From NCBI GenBank assembly GCA_039908345.1, contig JAMOBD010000009.1, positions 1 to 64,000 of the forward strand: DNA of 64,000 nucleotides, read 5' to 3'. Below, in pieces: positions 52,316 to 64,000 of this stretch. Numbering within the stretch: the stretch's first letter is position 1; each line of letters begins with the position of its first letter. The translations under genes and the position numbers were made by a program. Source of the stretch: Magnetospirillum sp. WYHS-4. Its GTDB lineage: Bacteria; Pseudomonadota; Alphaproteobacteria; Rhodospirillales; GLO-3. Under the pieces are notes generated by a model. That model saw nothing but the letters and a program-made list of their open reading frames with translations. It was not told the DNA's origin and ran no database searches.

Positions 52316-54301
52316 TTACTCCATACCGGGCGGACGTCCGCTGGACGGGTGCTGCGGGGCGGTGGCCGGGGGAGTCCAGGCGGCGGAGGGCGGGGTATTG
52401 GAGGTTCCGCCGGGCAGGCCCCGGACGGCCAAGCCCTCGTGAGCGCCCGCCATGAAGGATTTCCAGATGCGGGCCGGAGCGCTGCCGCCGGTGACGCCGC
52501 GCATGGCGCCGCCGTCGTCGTTGCCCACCCAGACGCCCGCCGTCAGGTCGGCGGTGTAGCCGACGAACCAGGCGTCGCGGAAATCGGAACTGGTACCGGT
52601 CTTGCCTGCCGCCGGCCGGGCGCCCAGGGAGGCGCGCTTGCCGGTGCCCTGGGCGATCACGCCGGACAGCAGCTCGTTCAGCGCGGCCACGGCTTCGGGC
52701 CGGATGACCTGGCCCGGCCCGCCGCCGGAGCGCCGGTAGAGCACCCGGTCACGGGCGTTGCGGATTTCCACGATTGCGTAAGGCCAGATGCCGCGACCGC
52801 CGTTGCCGAAGGCGCCGTAGGCCGATGTCAGCTCCAACAGGTTCACCTCGCTGGCCCCCAGCGCCAGGGCCGGCGCGGCCAGCAGCGGCGAGGTGACGCC
52901 CAGGCGCTGGGCGGTCTCGGCCACGCGTTTGCTGCCCACCGCTTCAGAGACTTGCACCGCCACCGTATTGACCGATTCGGCCACCGCTTCGCGAAGGGCG
53001 ATCTCGCCGCGGAACTTGCCGTCGAAGTTGGCGGGCGACCAGCCTTTGATGCTTACGGGGCGGTCGGTCACCCGGGTCTCGGGAGTGTAGCCCTGCTCCA
53101 GGGCCGTCAGGTAGACGAAGGGCTTGAAGGAGGAACCGGGCTGGCGCTGCGCCTGGGTGGCGCGGTTGAAGCCGCTTTGCTGCAACTCGCGTCCGCCCAC
53201 CATGGCCCGCACCGCCCCGTCCGGCGCTACCGCCACCAGCGCCGCCTGGGAGATGCGGTCCCGTTCGCCCACCTCGTCCAGGACCGCGTCGACGGCCCTT
53301 TCGGCATGGATCTGCATGCGCGGGTTCAAGGTGGTGAAGACCTTCAGGTCCTCATCGCCCTGGGCGATGTAGTCGGCCACCTGTTCCAGCACCCAGTCGG
53401 CGAAGTGGCGGCCGACGCGCCCGGTGGCGCGCGCCGCGGCCTGGGCGACGGCCCGGCTTTTTCCGGCTTCGGCGGCCTGGCTGCCCGAGATCACTTCGGC
53501 GGCCACCATGTTGGCCAATACCTGCAAGGTACGCTGATGGGAGGCTTCGGGATTGGCCTGCGGGTTGTAGCGGCTGGGCGCCTTGAGCAGTCCGGCGATC
53601 AGGGCCGATTCGTAAAGCCCCAGTTGGCGGGCGGAACGCCCGAAGTAGCGCTGGGCCGCGGCCTCGACGCCATAGGTGCCGGCCCCCAGATAGACCCGGT
53701 TCAGATAAAGGGTGAGGATCTGGTCCTTGGTGAACTTGCGTTCCAGCCAGATGGCGAGCAGCAGTTCCTGCACTTTGCGCTTGAGGGTCTTTTCCGGAGA
53801 CAGAAACAGGTTCTTGGCCACCTGCTGGCTGATGGTGGAACCGCCCTGCACCACTCGTCCGGCCCTGAGGTTGCTGACCGCGGCCCGCGCCAGGCCGATG
53901 GGGTCGAGCCCAAAATGGGATTGGAAGCGGCGGTCCTCGGTCGCCAACACGGCGGCGGGAAGGGACGGCGACATCTCCGACAGCCGCAAGGGCGCGCCGT
54001 AAAGATCGCCTACCGTCAGGATCTCGGAGCCGTCGGCGGCGATCAGCGCCACCGTGGGCCGGCGGCTGGCGGCGACGGCCTGTTCCACGTCCGGCAGGTC
54101 GGTGGCGAACCAGGCCACCAGAATCCCCACCGCGATGGCCGCCCAGACGGCGGCCACGGCGGCCCACTGGAACAGCCGGCGCAGCCAGTCGCCGGCCAGC
54201 CGCGAAGTCCGGACCGCCCGCTTGCGGCCGGGCGGCTTGGGTTCCGGGGCGGAAGCCTTGTGCGGCCGGGATTCGGCCCGCAGGGGACGCTTGTGGGTCA
54301 T
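52316..54301 (-). CDS. Class A penicillin-binding protein (PBP1A family, second copy)
   Basis: A second bifunctional peptidoglycan synthase, 661 aa, shorter than the one at the left edge. It has a basic cytoplasmic tail, a TM helix (about 47-66), a GT51 domain with catalytic Glu122 (ATEDRRFQSHFG) and QGGSTISQQVAKNLFL, and a transpeptidase domain with SSFK (Ser390, Lys393), SVN (443-445) and KTGTS (Lys567). The Pro/Ser-rich tail is disordered. It is not beside other cell-wall genes. Confidence 0.94.
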   Translation of the reverse strand: MTHKRPLRAESRPHKASAPEPKPPGRKRAVRTSRLAGDWLRRLFQWAAVAAVWAAIAVGILVAWFATDLPDVEQAVAASRRPTVALIAADGSEILTVGDLYGAPLRLSEMSPSLPAAVLATEDRRFQSHFGLDPIGLARAAVSNLRAGRVVQGGSTISQQVAKNLFLSPEKTLKRKVQELLLAIWLERKFTKDQILTLYLNRVYLGAGTYGVEAAAQRYFGRSARQLGLYESALIAGLLKAPSRYNPQANPEASHQRTLQVLANMVAAEVISGSQAAEAGKSRAVAQAAARATGRVGRHFADWVLEQVADYIAQGDEDLKVFTTLNPRMQIHAERAVDAVLDEVGERDRISQAALVAVAPDGAVRAMVGGRELQQSGFNRATQAQRQPGSSFKPFVYLTALEQGYTPETRVTDRPVSIKGWSPANFDGKFRGEIALREAVAESVNTVAVQVSEAVGSKRVAETAQRLGVTSPLLAAPALALGASEVNLLELTSAYGAFGNGGRGIWPYAIVEIRNARDRVLYRRSGGGPGQVIRPEAVAALNELLSGVIAQGTGKRASLGARPAAGKTGTSSDFRDAWFVGYTADLTAGVWVGNDDGGAMRGVTGGSAPARIWKSFMAGAHEGLAVRGLPGGTSNTPPSAAWTPPATAPQHPSSGRPPGME

Positions 54302-54455
54302 GGACCGGACTATGGCGAGACGGCGTTAGGAACGGGTTAAGAGCGAGCCCCCCCGGCTCGGCATTCTATCGAACGCCGGCCGACGGCCTCACCGCCCACC
54401 TCCTATGGAGGGCGCTTCGCAAGGATTCCCTAGGCCCCCGGCGAAAAGTCGGAGC

Positions 54456-56952
<2,497 letters not shown>

Positions 56953-56960
<8 letters not shown>

Positions 56961-58416
56961 TCTTGTTATCCTCCCGCAGACGCCTGGCGACCTGCCGGTA
57001 GAGACCGACGTAGGCCTCGGCCGATTGGCGCCACCCAAAATCCTGCTTCATCGCGCGCTTCTGAAGGGCGCGCCATTCCTTCGGCCTGCGGTAGATATCC
57101 ACGGCGCGCCGGAGCGCGGCCAGCAGGTCCCAGGCCAGAACATGATCGAACATGAAGCCGGTGCCTCCCCCGGCCTCGCTGGCATCGACTACCGTGTCGG
57201 CCAGACCGCCGGTACGCCGCACCACCGGGATGGTGCCGTAGCGCAGGGCGTACATCTGGGTCAGGCCGCAGGGTTCGAACCGCGAGGGAACCAGGAACAT
57301 GTCGGCACCGGCCATCACCTTGTGGGCCATGTCTTCGCTGTAGCCGCCGAAGAAGGCCACCCGGTCCGGATAGAGCCGGGCAGCCATCTTCGCCCAGTCC
57401 TCCAGCCAGGGCTTGCCCGAGCCGACGATGGCCACCTGGCACCCCAGTTCCAGAATGCCCGGCAAGGCCTCGACCAGCAGGTCCATGCCCTTCTGTTCGG
57501 TCATGCGGGCCACCATGCCCAGCACCGGCGCATGGGAGTCCACCGGCAGCCCCAGGGCGCGCTGCAGGTCGTCCTTGCTGGCGGCCTTGTCGTCCAGGCG
57601 GTTGGCGTTGTAGGGCTTGACCATCATCGGATCGTGGGAAGGGTTCCAGACGTGATAGTCGGCCCCGTTGAGGATGCCCGACAGAACCTCCCGCCTTGTC
57701 CAGAGCAACCCCTGGAATCCGCCCCCCAGATCGGTGTCGCGGATCTCCCGGGCATAGGTGGGGCTGACCGCCACGATCCGGTCGCTGAAAGCCAGGGCCG
57801 CCTTCAGGAAGGAAAAGGCGCCGTTGAACTCCACCCCGTCGATGGTGAACATCTCGGGAGCCAAGCCAACCGGAGTCATGGCCTCGGGACCGAACAGGCC
57901 CTTGTAGTTGATGTTGTGGACGGTGAAGACGGTGGGCGTCGGCCATGGCTCCCAGCGCCGCAGGTAGGCCGGTATCAACCCGGTCTGCCAGTCGTTGGCA
58001 TGGACCACGTCGGGCTGCCATTCCAGCATGCCGCCGCCCACCGCGATCAGGGCCGCGACACGAGACAGCAGGGCGAAGCGCAGGTGATTGTCCGGCCAGT
58101 CGTGACCGTCCGGTCCCGTATAGGGATTCCCCGGCCGGGCGAACAGGGTTGGGCAGTCGAGCAGCCAGAGCTTGCTTTGCGAACCGGGCATGCGGGCGGG
58201 GATCAGGCTGGCCTCGTAGGAGCCGAGCACCCGCCCCATGGGCACGGCCTTGCCTTTGCTTTGCGCCTTGTCGAGCGCTTCCGGGTAGGCGGGCATGAGG
58301 ATTCGCGGGTCTTCCCCGATTTCCTCGAGTGCGCCCGGCAGCGCACCGCAAACGTCCGCCAGCCCGCCGGTCTTGACCAGCGGATAGGCTTCGGAACAAG
58401 CGAACAGCACCTTCAT
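56953..58416 (-). CDS. glgA: Glycogen synthase (ADP-glucose)
   Basis: GlgA extends glycogen chains from ADP-glucose. The 487-aa GT5 enzyme has the N-terminal substrate motif KTGGLADVCGALP, DVVHANDWQTGLIPAYL, and the C-terminal SRFEPCGLTQMYALRYGTIPVV motif with the catalytic Glu. It is divergent from glgC across a 176-bp gap that has a possible -10 (CATAAT at 58521-58526) on the glgC side. Confidence 0.97.
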
Positions 58417-58592
58417 ACGAGAAAGCCCCCGAACCCAACAGCCTCAGGCGGCCGGACTATGGCACGGGCTTGGTCTCGTTTTAAGAAAAAAAAGCATAAC
58501 CACGGCGCGGCGATTAAAGGCATAATGCGGCATCGAACAACAGGGGGCATCGCGCTCCGGGGCCCGTCCCACAAGAAATTTGAGGCTGTCCG

Positions 58593-59858
58593 ATGGCAGA
58601 CGTTTGTCAAGACCTGAACACCGCCCTGAAAAACACCCTGGCGCTCGTCCTTGCCGGCGGGCGCGGCAGTCGCCTGATGCAGTTGACCGATACCATCGCC
58701 AAACCGGCCATGCCGTTCGCCGGCAAGTTCCGCATCATCGACTTTCCGCTATCCAACTGCATCCATTCGGGCATCCGCAAGGTGGCGGTGCCGACGCAGT
58801 ACAAGGCCCATACCCTGATCCAGCACGTGCAGCGCGGCTGGGGCTTCCTGAAATCCGAAATGCAGGAGTTCATCGAGGTTTGGCCGGCCCAGCAGCAGAC
58901 CGCGGACGAATCCTGGTACCGCGGCACGGCCGATGCCGTCTGGCAGAACCTGGATCTGATCAAGGCCATCGAGCCCCGTTACATCCTGGTCCTGGCCGGA
59001 GACCACGTCTACAAGCAGGACTACAGCCGCATGCTGGCCCAGCACATCCGGCGCGGCGCCCTGGCGACCGTGGCCTGTGTCGAAGTTCCCCTCGAAACCG
59101 CCAGCGCCTTCGGAATCGTCGGGGTGGACGATCAGGACCGCATCGTCAATTTCGTCGAAAAGCCCAAGAATCCGCCGGCTATTCCCGACCGGCCCACCCA
59201 TGCCTTCGCCAGCATGGGCATCTACGTCTTCGACGCCGATTTCCTGATCCAGCACCTGGAGCACGATTCCGGCCTCGAGGACTCCTCCCACGACTTCGGC
59301 AAGGACGTGCTGCCCAGTCTGGTGAGCGGCGGCCGGATGTATGCCCACCGCTTCGCCGACAGTTGCATCCGCACCGAGGGCACACCGGAGCCTTACTGGC
59401 GGGACGTAGGCACGGTCGACGCCTATTGGGAAGCCAACATCGACCTGACCCACGTGACGCCGGAACTGGACCTCTACGATCCCGACTGGCCGATCTGGAC
59501 CTCTCAGGAGCAGCGGCCTTCCGCCAAATTCGTGTTCGACGACGAGGAACGACGCGGCATCGCCTTGGATTCCATGGTCTCGGCCGGCTGTGTCATCTCG
59601 GGCGGCCGAGTGTGCCGCTCGCTGCTGTTCAACAACGTGCGGGTCAATTCCTACAGCGTGGTCGAGGACTCGGTGATCCTTCCTTCGTCCGACATTGGGC
59701 GTTATGCCAAGCTCAAGAAGGCTCTGGTCGGTTCCAACTGCCGCATTCCGGAAGGACTGGTGGTCGGCGAGGACCCGGAACTGGATGCCAAGCGCTTCCA
59801 TCGCACCGAGAAGGGCGTGGTCCTGATTACCGCTTCCATGTTGGAGGCCCTTGGGTGA
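58593..59858 (+). CDS. glgC: Glucose-1-phosphate adenylyltransferase
   Basis: GlgC makes ADP-glucose for glycogen synthesis. The 421-aa protein has ALVLAGGRGSRLMQLTDTIAKPAMPFAGKFRIIDF (nucleotide loop and allosteric region, given here as its key blocks GGRGSRL and KPAMPF), VLVLAGDHVYKQDYS, VEKPKNPP and the C-terminal left-handed beta-helix. Start at the ATG at 58593. The reading frame ends 13 nt before the next gene, so glgC probably co-transcribes the two putative glycosyltransferases that follow. Confidence 0.97.
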   Translation: MADVCQDLNTALKNTLALVLAGGRGSRLMQLTDTIAKPAMPFAGKFRIIDFPLSNCIHSGIRKVAVPTQYKAHTLIQHVQRGWGFLKSEMQEFIEVWPAQQQTADESWYRGTADAVWQNLDLIKAIEPRYILVLAGDHVYKQDYSRMLAQHIRRGALATVACVEVPLETASAFGIVGVDDQDRIVNFVEKPKNPPAIPDRPTHAFASMGIYVFDADFLIQHLEHDSGLEDSSHDFGKDVLPSLVSGGRMYAHRFADSCIRTEGTPEPYWRDVGTVDAYWEANIDLTHVTPELDLYDPDWPIWTSQEQRPSAKFVFDDEERRGIALDSMVSAGCVISGGRVCRSLLFNNVRVNSYSVVEDSVILPSSDIGRYAKLKKALVGSNCRIPEGLVVGEDPELDAKRFHRTEKGVVLITASMLEALG

Positions 59859-59871
59859 GCTACGGCGAGGA

Positions 59872-60954
59872 ATGACGGAATCCCGGAGGCCGGTCGTCGC
59901 GTCCTTTCTCGGGGCCCAGGCCTTGGGCAATTTCGTGATGCATCACGTGGCGACCGCCTCGGTGGCTCGGGCCATCCCGGATTGCCGGCTGGTGGCGATC
60001 TATCGCGACGACCGCCCCTACAAGAAGTTCATCACCCTCCTGAACCCATATGTGACGCTGCCCGTGGCCCTGCCCGACATTCCCGGCAGCATGGCCCCCA
60101 TCGACTGGTTCGACGGACGGCCGGACGGGATTCTCGGGCCCTTGGGACGGTTCTGGCGGGACGAGGGGCTTCACGATCCCGATGTCTTTCTTCTCCCTAA
60201 TGCCACCCTGTTGCAACGCTGTCCGGGCGTCCCGGCGGGCCTGCGCATTCCGGCCGCCCTCGAAGCCCCGCTGGCTGGCCTTCTGGAAAAGCAGGGACTG
60301 CGGAAGGATACCTGGTTCGTCTGCCTGCACCTGCGGGAGCAGGGCTATTGCTACCGGCCGACCGACGACGACCGCAGCGTCGATCCCCTGTCCTACCTTC
60401 CGGCGATCCGACGCATCGTCGCCGACCACGGCGGCCAGATAGTCCGGATCGGCGATCCCTCGATGACGCCGTTACCCCCCTTGCCGGGCTTTGTCGATCT
60501 CTGCGGTCTTCCCGACTCCTTCCCGTTGCAAGCCTATGCCATCGCGCGGGCGCGCTTCTTTCTCGGCACCGATTCCGGCCCGACCCAGTTGGCCTGTGCC
60601 CTCAAGACGCCCGTGGCGACCACCAACTGCCTGACGGCGACAGTCTGGAACGATGGCGATCTGGTGGTACACAAGCGCGCATCGCTCGACGGGCGCCCGC
60701 TGCCTCCGCCGGTCATGAGGGAAATAGGTTTTGCTATGGGCAACCTTAGGTCGCCGAGGCTGGCCTTCCGCGCCAATCCGCCGGAGCTTCTGGTTCGTGC
60801 GGTCGACCGGATGGTCGAGGCAACCGGCGACTGCCCGGAATGGCGTCCTTCGGCGCGCCTCGAACCGATGGAGGATTCGGGCGAGATCGACCTTCCGGTC
60901 CCTTGGCGACGTTTCGACGAAATCGGCCGGCTGGCATACCTCGATGATGTCTGA
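59872..60954 (+). CDS. Putative glycosyltransferase (TIGR04372-like), copy 1
   Basis: A 360-aa cytoplasmic protein with VVASFLGAQALGNFVMHHVA at the start, FVCLHLREQGYCYR and GGQIVRIGDPSMTPLPPLPG in the middle, and ARFFLGTDSGPTQLACALKT before the end. The last motif resembles the donor-binding Ser/Gly region of GT-B enzymes and the TIGR04372 family of putative glycosyltransferases; I hold that name loosely. It is a close tandem paralogue of the next gene. Start at the ATG at 59872 after GGCGAGG. Confidence 0.7.
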   Translation: MTESRRPVVASFLGAQALGNFVMHHVATASVARAIPDCRLVAIYRDDRPYKKFITLLNPYVTLPVALPDIPGSMAPIDWFDGRPDGILGPLGRFWRDEGLHDPDVFLLPNATLLQRCPGVPAGLRIPAALEAPLAGLLEKQGLRKDTWFVCLHLREQGYCYRPTDDDRSVDPLSYLPAIRRIVADHGGQIVRIGDPSMTPLPPLPGFVDLCGLPDSFPLQAYAIARARFFLGTDSGPTQLACALKTPVATTNCLTATVWNDGDLVVHKRASLDGRPLPPPVMREIGFAMGNLRSPRLAFRANPPELLVRAVDRMVEATGDCPEWRPSARLEPMEDSGEIDLPVPWRRFDEIGRLAYLDDV

Positions 60955-60963
60955 GGGGGAGGC

Positions 60964-62040
60964 ATGGTCAAGGAACCGGTGATCGCCGCCTTCCTGGGCG
61001 CCCAGGCCCTCGGCGACTTCGTCATGCATCATGTGACCGTGGCTTCGGTCGCGCAAGCCCTGCAGGGCTGCCGGCTGGTGGCGATCTATCGCGACGATCG
61101 CCCGTACAAGAAGCTGGTCACCATGATGAACCCCTTCGTCACCCATCCCCTGGCGGCTTCGGACCAGCCCGGCGCGATGGTCCCGCTCGACTGGTTCGAC
61201 GGTCGCCGTCGCGGGCTCGCGGGACCGTCGGGACCGCGCTGGCGGGAGGAAGGGTTGCATGCCCCCGATGTCTTTCTGACCCCGGCCATGACCCGGATGA
61301 ACCAATGCCTGGGCCAGCCGCCGGCCCTGCGCTTCCCCGACTCCCTGGACGAAGCCATGGGGACGGCTCTGGAGCGTCTGGGTCTGCAGCGGAATCGCTG
61401 GTTCGTCTGCCTGCACCTCAGGGAGGAGGGCTATCGTTTCCGGGGCGTCGAGGAGGCCCGTTGCGTCGACCCGCGCAGCTACTTGCCGGCGATCCTGCGC
61501 ATTATCGAACATCACTGCGGCCAGATCGTCCGTATCGGAGATCCCGCCATGACTCCGATGCCGGCCCTGCCCGGCCTGATCGACCTCAGCCGCTTTCCCG
61601 ATTCCTTTCCCTTGCAGGCTTATGCAACGGCTCGGGCCCGCTTCTTCCTCGGCACCGACTCGGGACCCACCCAGCTTGCCTGCGCCCTCAAGACACCGGT
61701 AGCGACCACCAATTGCCTGACCGCCACGGTCTGGAACGATGGCGACCTGGTGGTGCACAAGCGGCCGGTCCTTCCCGACGGCACCCGGCTGTCGTTCGAG
61801 ATCATGCGTGAAATCGGCCACGCCCTTGGCAACCTTCGCCCCAAAGGGCTTTCGTTCCGGGACAACTCGCCCGCCGTCCTGGTGCGGGCGGTCGACCACA
61901 TGGTTGCCGCGACGGCCGACTGCCCCGAATGGCGCTTCCTGCCGTCCGCCCCGCCGGCCGTTGGCGACAGGGTGAACCTGCCGCTGTCCTGGCGCCGCTA
62001 CGACGAAATCGCCCGCCCCGTGTACCTGGACGATATCTGA
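60964..62040 (+). CDS. Putative glycosyltransferase (TIGR04372-like), copy 2
   Basis: A 358-aa paralogue of the preceding protein, collinear over its whole length and sharing long identical blocks such as GCRLVAIYRDDRPYKK-type and ARFFLGTDSGPTQLACALKT. Divergence is highest in the middle (about residues 75-140) and at the C-terminus, which suggests the two copies recognise different acceptors. It lies 9 nt after copy 1. Substrate unknown; linkage to glgC points to a glucan or glucosylated product. Confidence 0.7.
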   Translation: MVKEPVIAAFLGAQALGDFVMHHVTVASVAQALQGCRLVAIYRDDRPYKKLVTMMNPFVTHPLAASDQPGAMVPLDWFDGRRRGLAGPSGPRWREEGLHAPDVFLTPAMTRMNQCLGQPPALRFPDSLDEAMGTALERLGLQRNRWFVCLHLREEGYRFRGVEEARCVDPRSYLPAILRIIEHHCGQIVRIGDPAMTPMPALPGLIDLSRFPDSFPLQAYATARARFFLGTDSGPTQLACALKTPVATTNCLTATVWNDGDLVVHKRPVLPDGTRLSFEIMREIGHALGNLRPKGLSFRDNSPAVLVRAVDHMVAATADCPEWRFLPSAPPAVGDRVNLPLSWRRYDEIARPVYLDDI

Positions 62041-62114
62041 CGAGGGGAAAGCTCCCTGTTGGGCTGACGAACGCGGATGGTATACACTTCCGTGGAGGGT
62101 GGCCGGTATCGTCG

Positions 62115-64000
62115 ATGTCGATTGGGACAAGAAGGGAACCCGTGGTCGTTTCCCATGAACCGAGGAATGAAGCGAAGTCGGCAACCTGGCTGGGGGTCGG
62201 CGCCTTCCTGGCCTGGACCCTGCTGATGGTCGTCGCCTTGGCTTGGCATGATCGCCACAACCAGGAAGAAACCCTGGAGCGCGCGGTCTACGAGGCGCGG
62301 ACCAATCTCAACAAGGACATGGCCTTCCGCTATTGGGCGACGGCCCACGGCGGTGTCTACGTCCCCGTCACCGAGCAGACCCAACCCATCGACCTTCTGG
62401 AAGGCATCCCCGAGCGGGACATCGCGACGCCTTCCGGCAAGCGGCTGACCTTGGTCGACCCGGCTTCCATGGTTCGCCAGGTCATGACCCGGTTCGAAGG
62501 GCTCTACGGCATCCGCGGGCGGATCACCAGCTTGAACCCGCTCAACCCGGCCAATACGCCGGACGACTGGGAACGGCTTGCCCTGCAGGCCCTGGCCAGA
62601 GGGACTCCCGAGGTCACGGGTCTGGCCCAAATCGACGGCCTCGTCCATTTCCGCCTCATGGCGCCCATGCGGGTCGAGGACGGTTGCCTCAAATGCCACG
62701 AAGGACAGGATTACGAGCTCGGGGTGGCTTCCGGCGGGGTCGGGGTGGCGGTGCCGCTCGCTCGCCAGCCGGAGACGTTGCTCCGGCACCTGTCGCGGGA
62801 GGGGCGGATATTCTTCGCCATCTGGCTGGTCGGGGTGGGGGGAATCGGCGCCGTGACGGCCCGTTCGCGGGGCCGGGCGCGGGAACGGGCCCAAACCATG
62901 GCGGCCGTGCTGGCCGGCGAGGAGCGATTCCGCCTGTTGTTCGCCGGCGCCCCCTTGGCCTATCAGTCCCTGGATGGCGACGGACGGTGCATCGAGGTCA
63001 ACGAGGCCTGGCTCGAGATGATGGGCTACGACGACGCCCGGCAGATCGAAGGACAGGCATTCCTCGACTTCGTGGCGCCGAACTTCCGGCCGGCAGCGGC
63101 CGCGAGCATGGCCCGCTTCATGCGCGAGGGAACGGCCGGGGGCACGGAATTGGAGTTGCTGCGCCGGGACGGTTCCCTTTGTCCGGTGGTCGTCGAAGGC
63201 CGGATCGGCCGCGACGTCCGGGGACGGTTCCTGCAGACCCATTGCATCCTGATCGACATGACCGAGAATCGGCGCGCCGAAGCCGCCATCCACAAGTTCT
63301 CCCAGGCCATCGAGCATAGCCCCGTGGTCGTGGTGATGACCGACACCTCGGGCACCATCGAATACGTCAACCAGCGCTTCGTCGAGGTGTCCGGCTATTC
63401 CCGCGAGGAGGCTCTCGGCCGGAACCCCCGCTTCCTCAAGTCAGGACGGGCCGATGGGGCCGACTATCGCGAACTCTGGTCGACCCTGAAATCCGGGCGG
63501 ACCTGGCAAGGGGTATTCTGCAACCGGCATAAGAATGGGACACTCTACTGGGAAGAGGCCCTGGTGGCGCCGGTGAGCGGGGCCGACGGCCAGACCGTGC
63601 ACTACATCGCCTTCAAGACCGACATCACCGAACGCCGCCGCACCGAGGAGCGGCTCGAACAGAGCGAGGCGCGCCTGGCCGAGGCCCAGCGCATCGCCCG
63701 CCTCGGCAACTGGTCTTGGGACGTGGCCGGAGGCGACTTGTTCTGGTCCGAAGAAACCTATCGCATCTTCGGACACTGCCCCGGCGAATTCGTGCCTTCC
63801 TACGAAGGCTTTTGCGCCATGGTCCATCCGGATGATCGGGCAAGGGTCAAGGAGTCCGAGTCCCTGGCCTTCGGCAAAGGGATACCCCATGCCATCGACC
63901 ATCGCATCGTCCTGCCGGATGGGCGTATCCGCTGGGTCCACCAGGAAGCGATCGCGGTCCGCGGCGCGGACGGCCGCGCCGACCGCCTGTCGGGCACCGT
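62115..64000 (+). CDS. Heme-binding DUF3365 / multi-PAS sensor protein (cut by window end)
   Basis: At least 628 aa, continuing past the right edge. It has a TM helix (about 26-46), a periplasmic DUF3365-type domain with a c-type heme site CLKCH (191-195) after FRLMAPMRVEDG, a second TM helix (about 235-255), then three PAS domains: one starting near EERFRLLFAGAPLAY, one near FSQAIEHSPVVVVMTD with the YRELWSTLKSGRTWQG block, and one near LAEAQRIARLGNWSWD. A GGDEF, EAL or kinase domain probably follows outside the window. The ATG at 62115 is my choice; a GTG at 62142 is possible. Confidence 0.85.
   Translation, partial: MSIGTRREPVVVSHEPRNEAKSATWLGVGAFLAWTLLMVVALAWHDRHNQEETLERAVYEARTNLNKDMAFRYWATAHGGVYVPVTEQTQPIDLLEGIPERDIATPSGKRLTLVDPASMVRQVMTRFEGLYGIRGRITSLNPLNPANTPDDWERLALQALARGTPEVTGLAQIDGLVHFRLMAPMRVEDGCLKCHEGQDYELGVASGGVGVAVPLARQPETLLRHLSREGRIFFAIWLVGVGGIGAVTARSRGRARERAQTMAAVLAGEERFRLLFAGAPLAYQSLDGDGRCIEVNEAWLEMMGYDDARQIEGQAFLDFVAPNFRPAAAASMARFMREGTAGGTELELLRRDGSLCPVVVEGRIGRDVRGRFLQTHCILIDMTENRRAEAAIHKFSQAIEHSPVVVVMTDTSGTIEYVNQRFVEVSGYSREEALGRNPRFLKSGRADGADYRELWSTLKSGRTWQGVFCNRHKNGTLYWEEALVAPVSGADGQTVHYIAFKTDITERRRTEERLEQSEARLAEAQRIARLGNWSWDVAGGDLFWSEETYRIFGHCPGEFVPSYEGFCAMVHPDDRARVKESESLAFGKGIPHAIDHRIVLPDGRIRWVHQEAIAVRGADGRADRLSGT

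Overview
The window reads as a chromosomal segment of a high-GC, nitrogen-fixing alphaproteobacterium, most like the Rhodospirillales (Magnetospirillum/Phaeospirillum type). This is inferred from gene content and order: a nifE-N-X-Q block behind a sigma-54 promoter, the kdsD-lptC-lptA-lptB-rpoN-hpf-ptsN string, and a surE-pcm-nlpD string. No rRNA, tRNA or CRISPR array was seen. About 63 protein genes or gene remnants are described.

Layout. 1-3.3 kb: a class A penicillin-binding protein and a bacteriohemerythrin. 3.35-8.2 kb: a NifA/RpoN-controlled operon for FeMo-cofactor assembly (nifE, nifN, nifX, a DUF269 gene, a DUF683 gene, fdxB, nifQ). 8.3-14.5 kb: KDO synthesis and LPS export genes running into rpoN, hpf and ptsN. 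14.5-20.7 kb (minus strand): a cytoplasmic group 3b-like [NiFe] hydrogenase (four catalytic and electron-transfer subunits plus a cyclic-nucleotide-binding protein), ending in an unrecognised 288-aa protein and a TauE/SafE exporter. 20.9-26 kb: lipoprotein, nlpD, pcm, surE and serS, with a toxin-antitoxin pair wedged between surE and pcm.

26-30.7 kb is a scrapyard: IS630 transposase pieces, a helicase missing both its front and its middle, a diguanylate cyclase, a DUF1778/GNAT toxin-antitoxin pair, two phage tail-gene scraps, and a secreted nuclease gene broken by one of those scraps. A 90-bp inverted repeat from the IS630 pieces brackets the helicase and cyclase, and flipping that segment would rejoin the two transposase pieces.

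30.7-37.9 kb holds housekeeping genes: type 2 ferredoxin-NADP reductase, di-heme cytochrome c, an Lrp regulator, metZ, small conserved proteins, a second diguanylate cyclase, nikR and an MBL hydrolase. 37.8-43.8 kb (minus strand) is the most unusual part. It encodes a heme-copper oxidase-like subunit I that lacks the active-site tyrosine (Gln instead), a CuA subunit II, a 49-residue membrane peptide, a SCO protein, a cytochrome b fused to a ferredoxin and an MvhD/FlpD-like domain, and an unrecognised membrane protein. Two Nnr/Fnr-family boxes flank it, one at exactly -41.5 from a plausible promoter. I read it as a candidate CuA-type nitric oxide reductase or related respiratory module, not an ordinary cytochrome oxidase.

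44.2-54.3 kb: a second SCO protein and a PCu(A)C copper chaperone, a heptose/LPS operon (two-domain oxidoreductase, gmhA, hldE) with a methyltransferase-like membrane protein and an MFS exporter, a Crp-type regulator, and a second class A PBP. 54.4-62 kb: glycogen metabolism (glgP, glgA, glgC) followed by two tandem paralogues of a putative glycosyltransferase. 62.1 kb to the right edge: a heme-binding PAS sensor cut by the window end.
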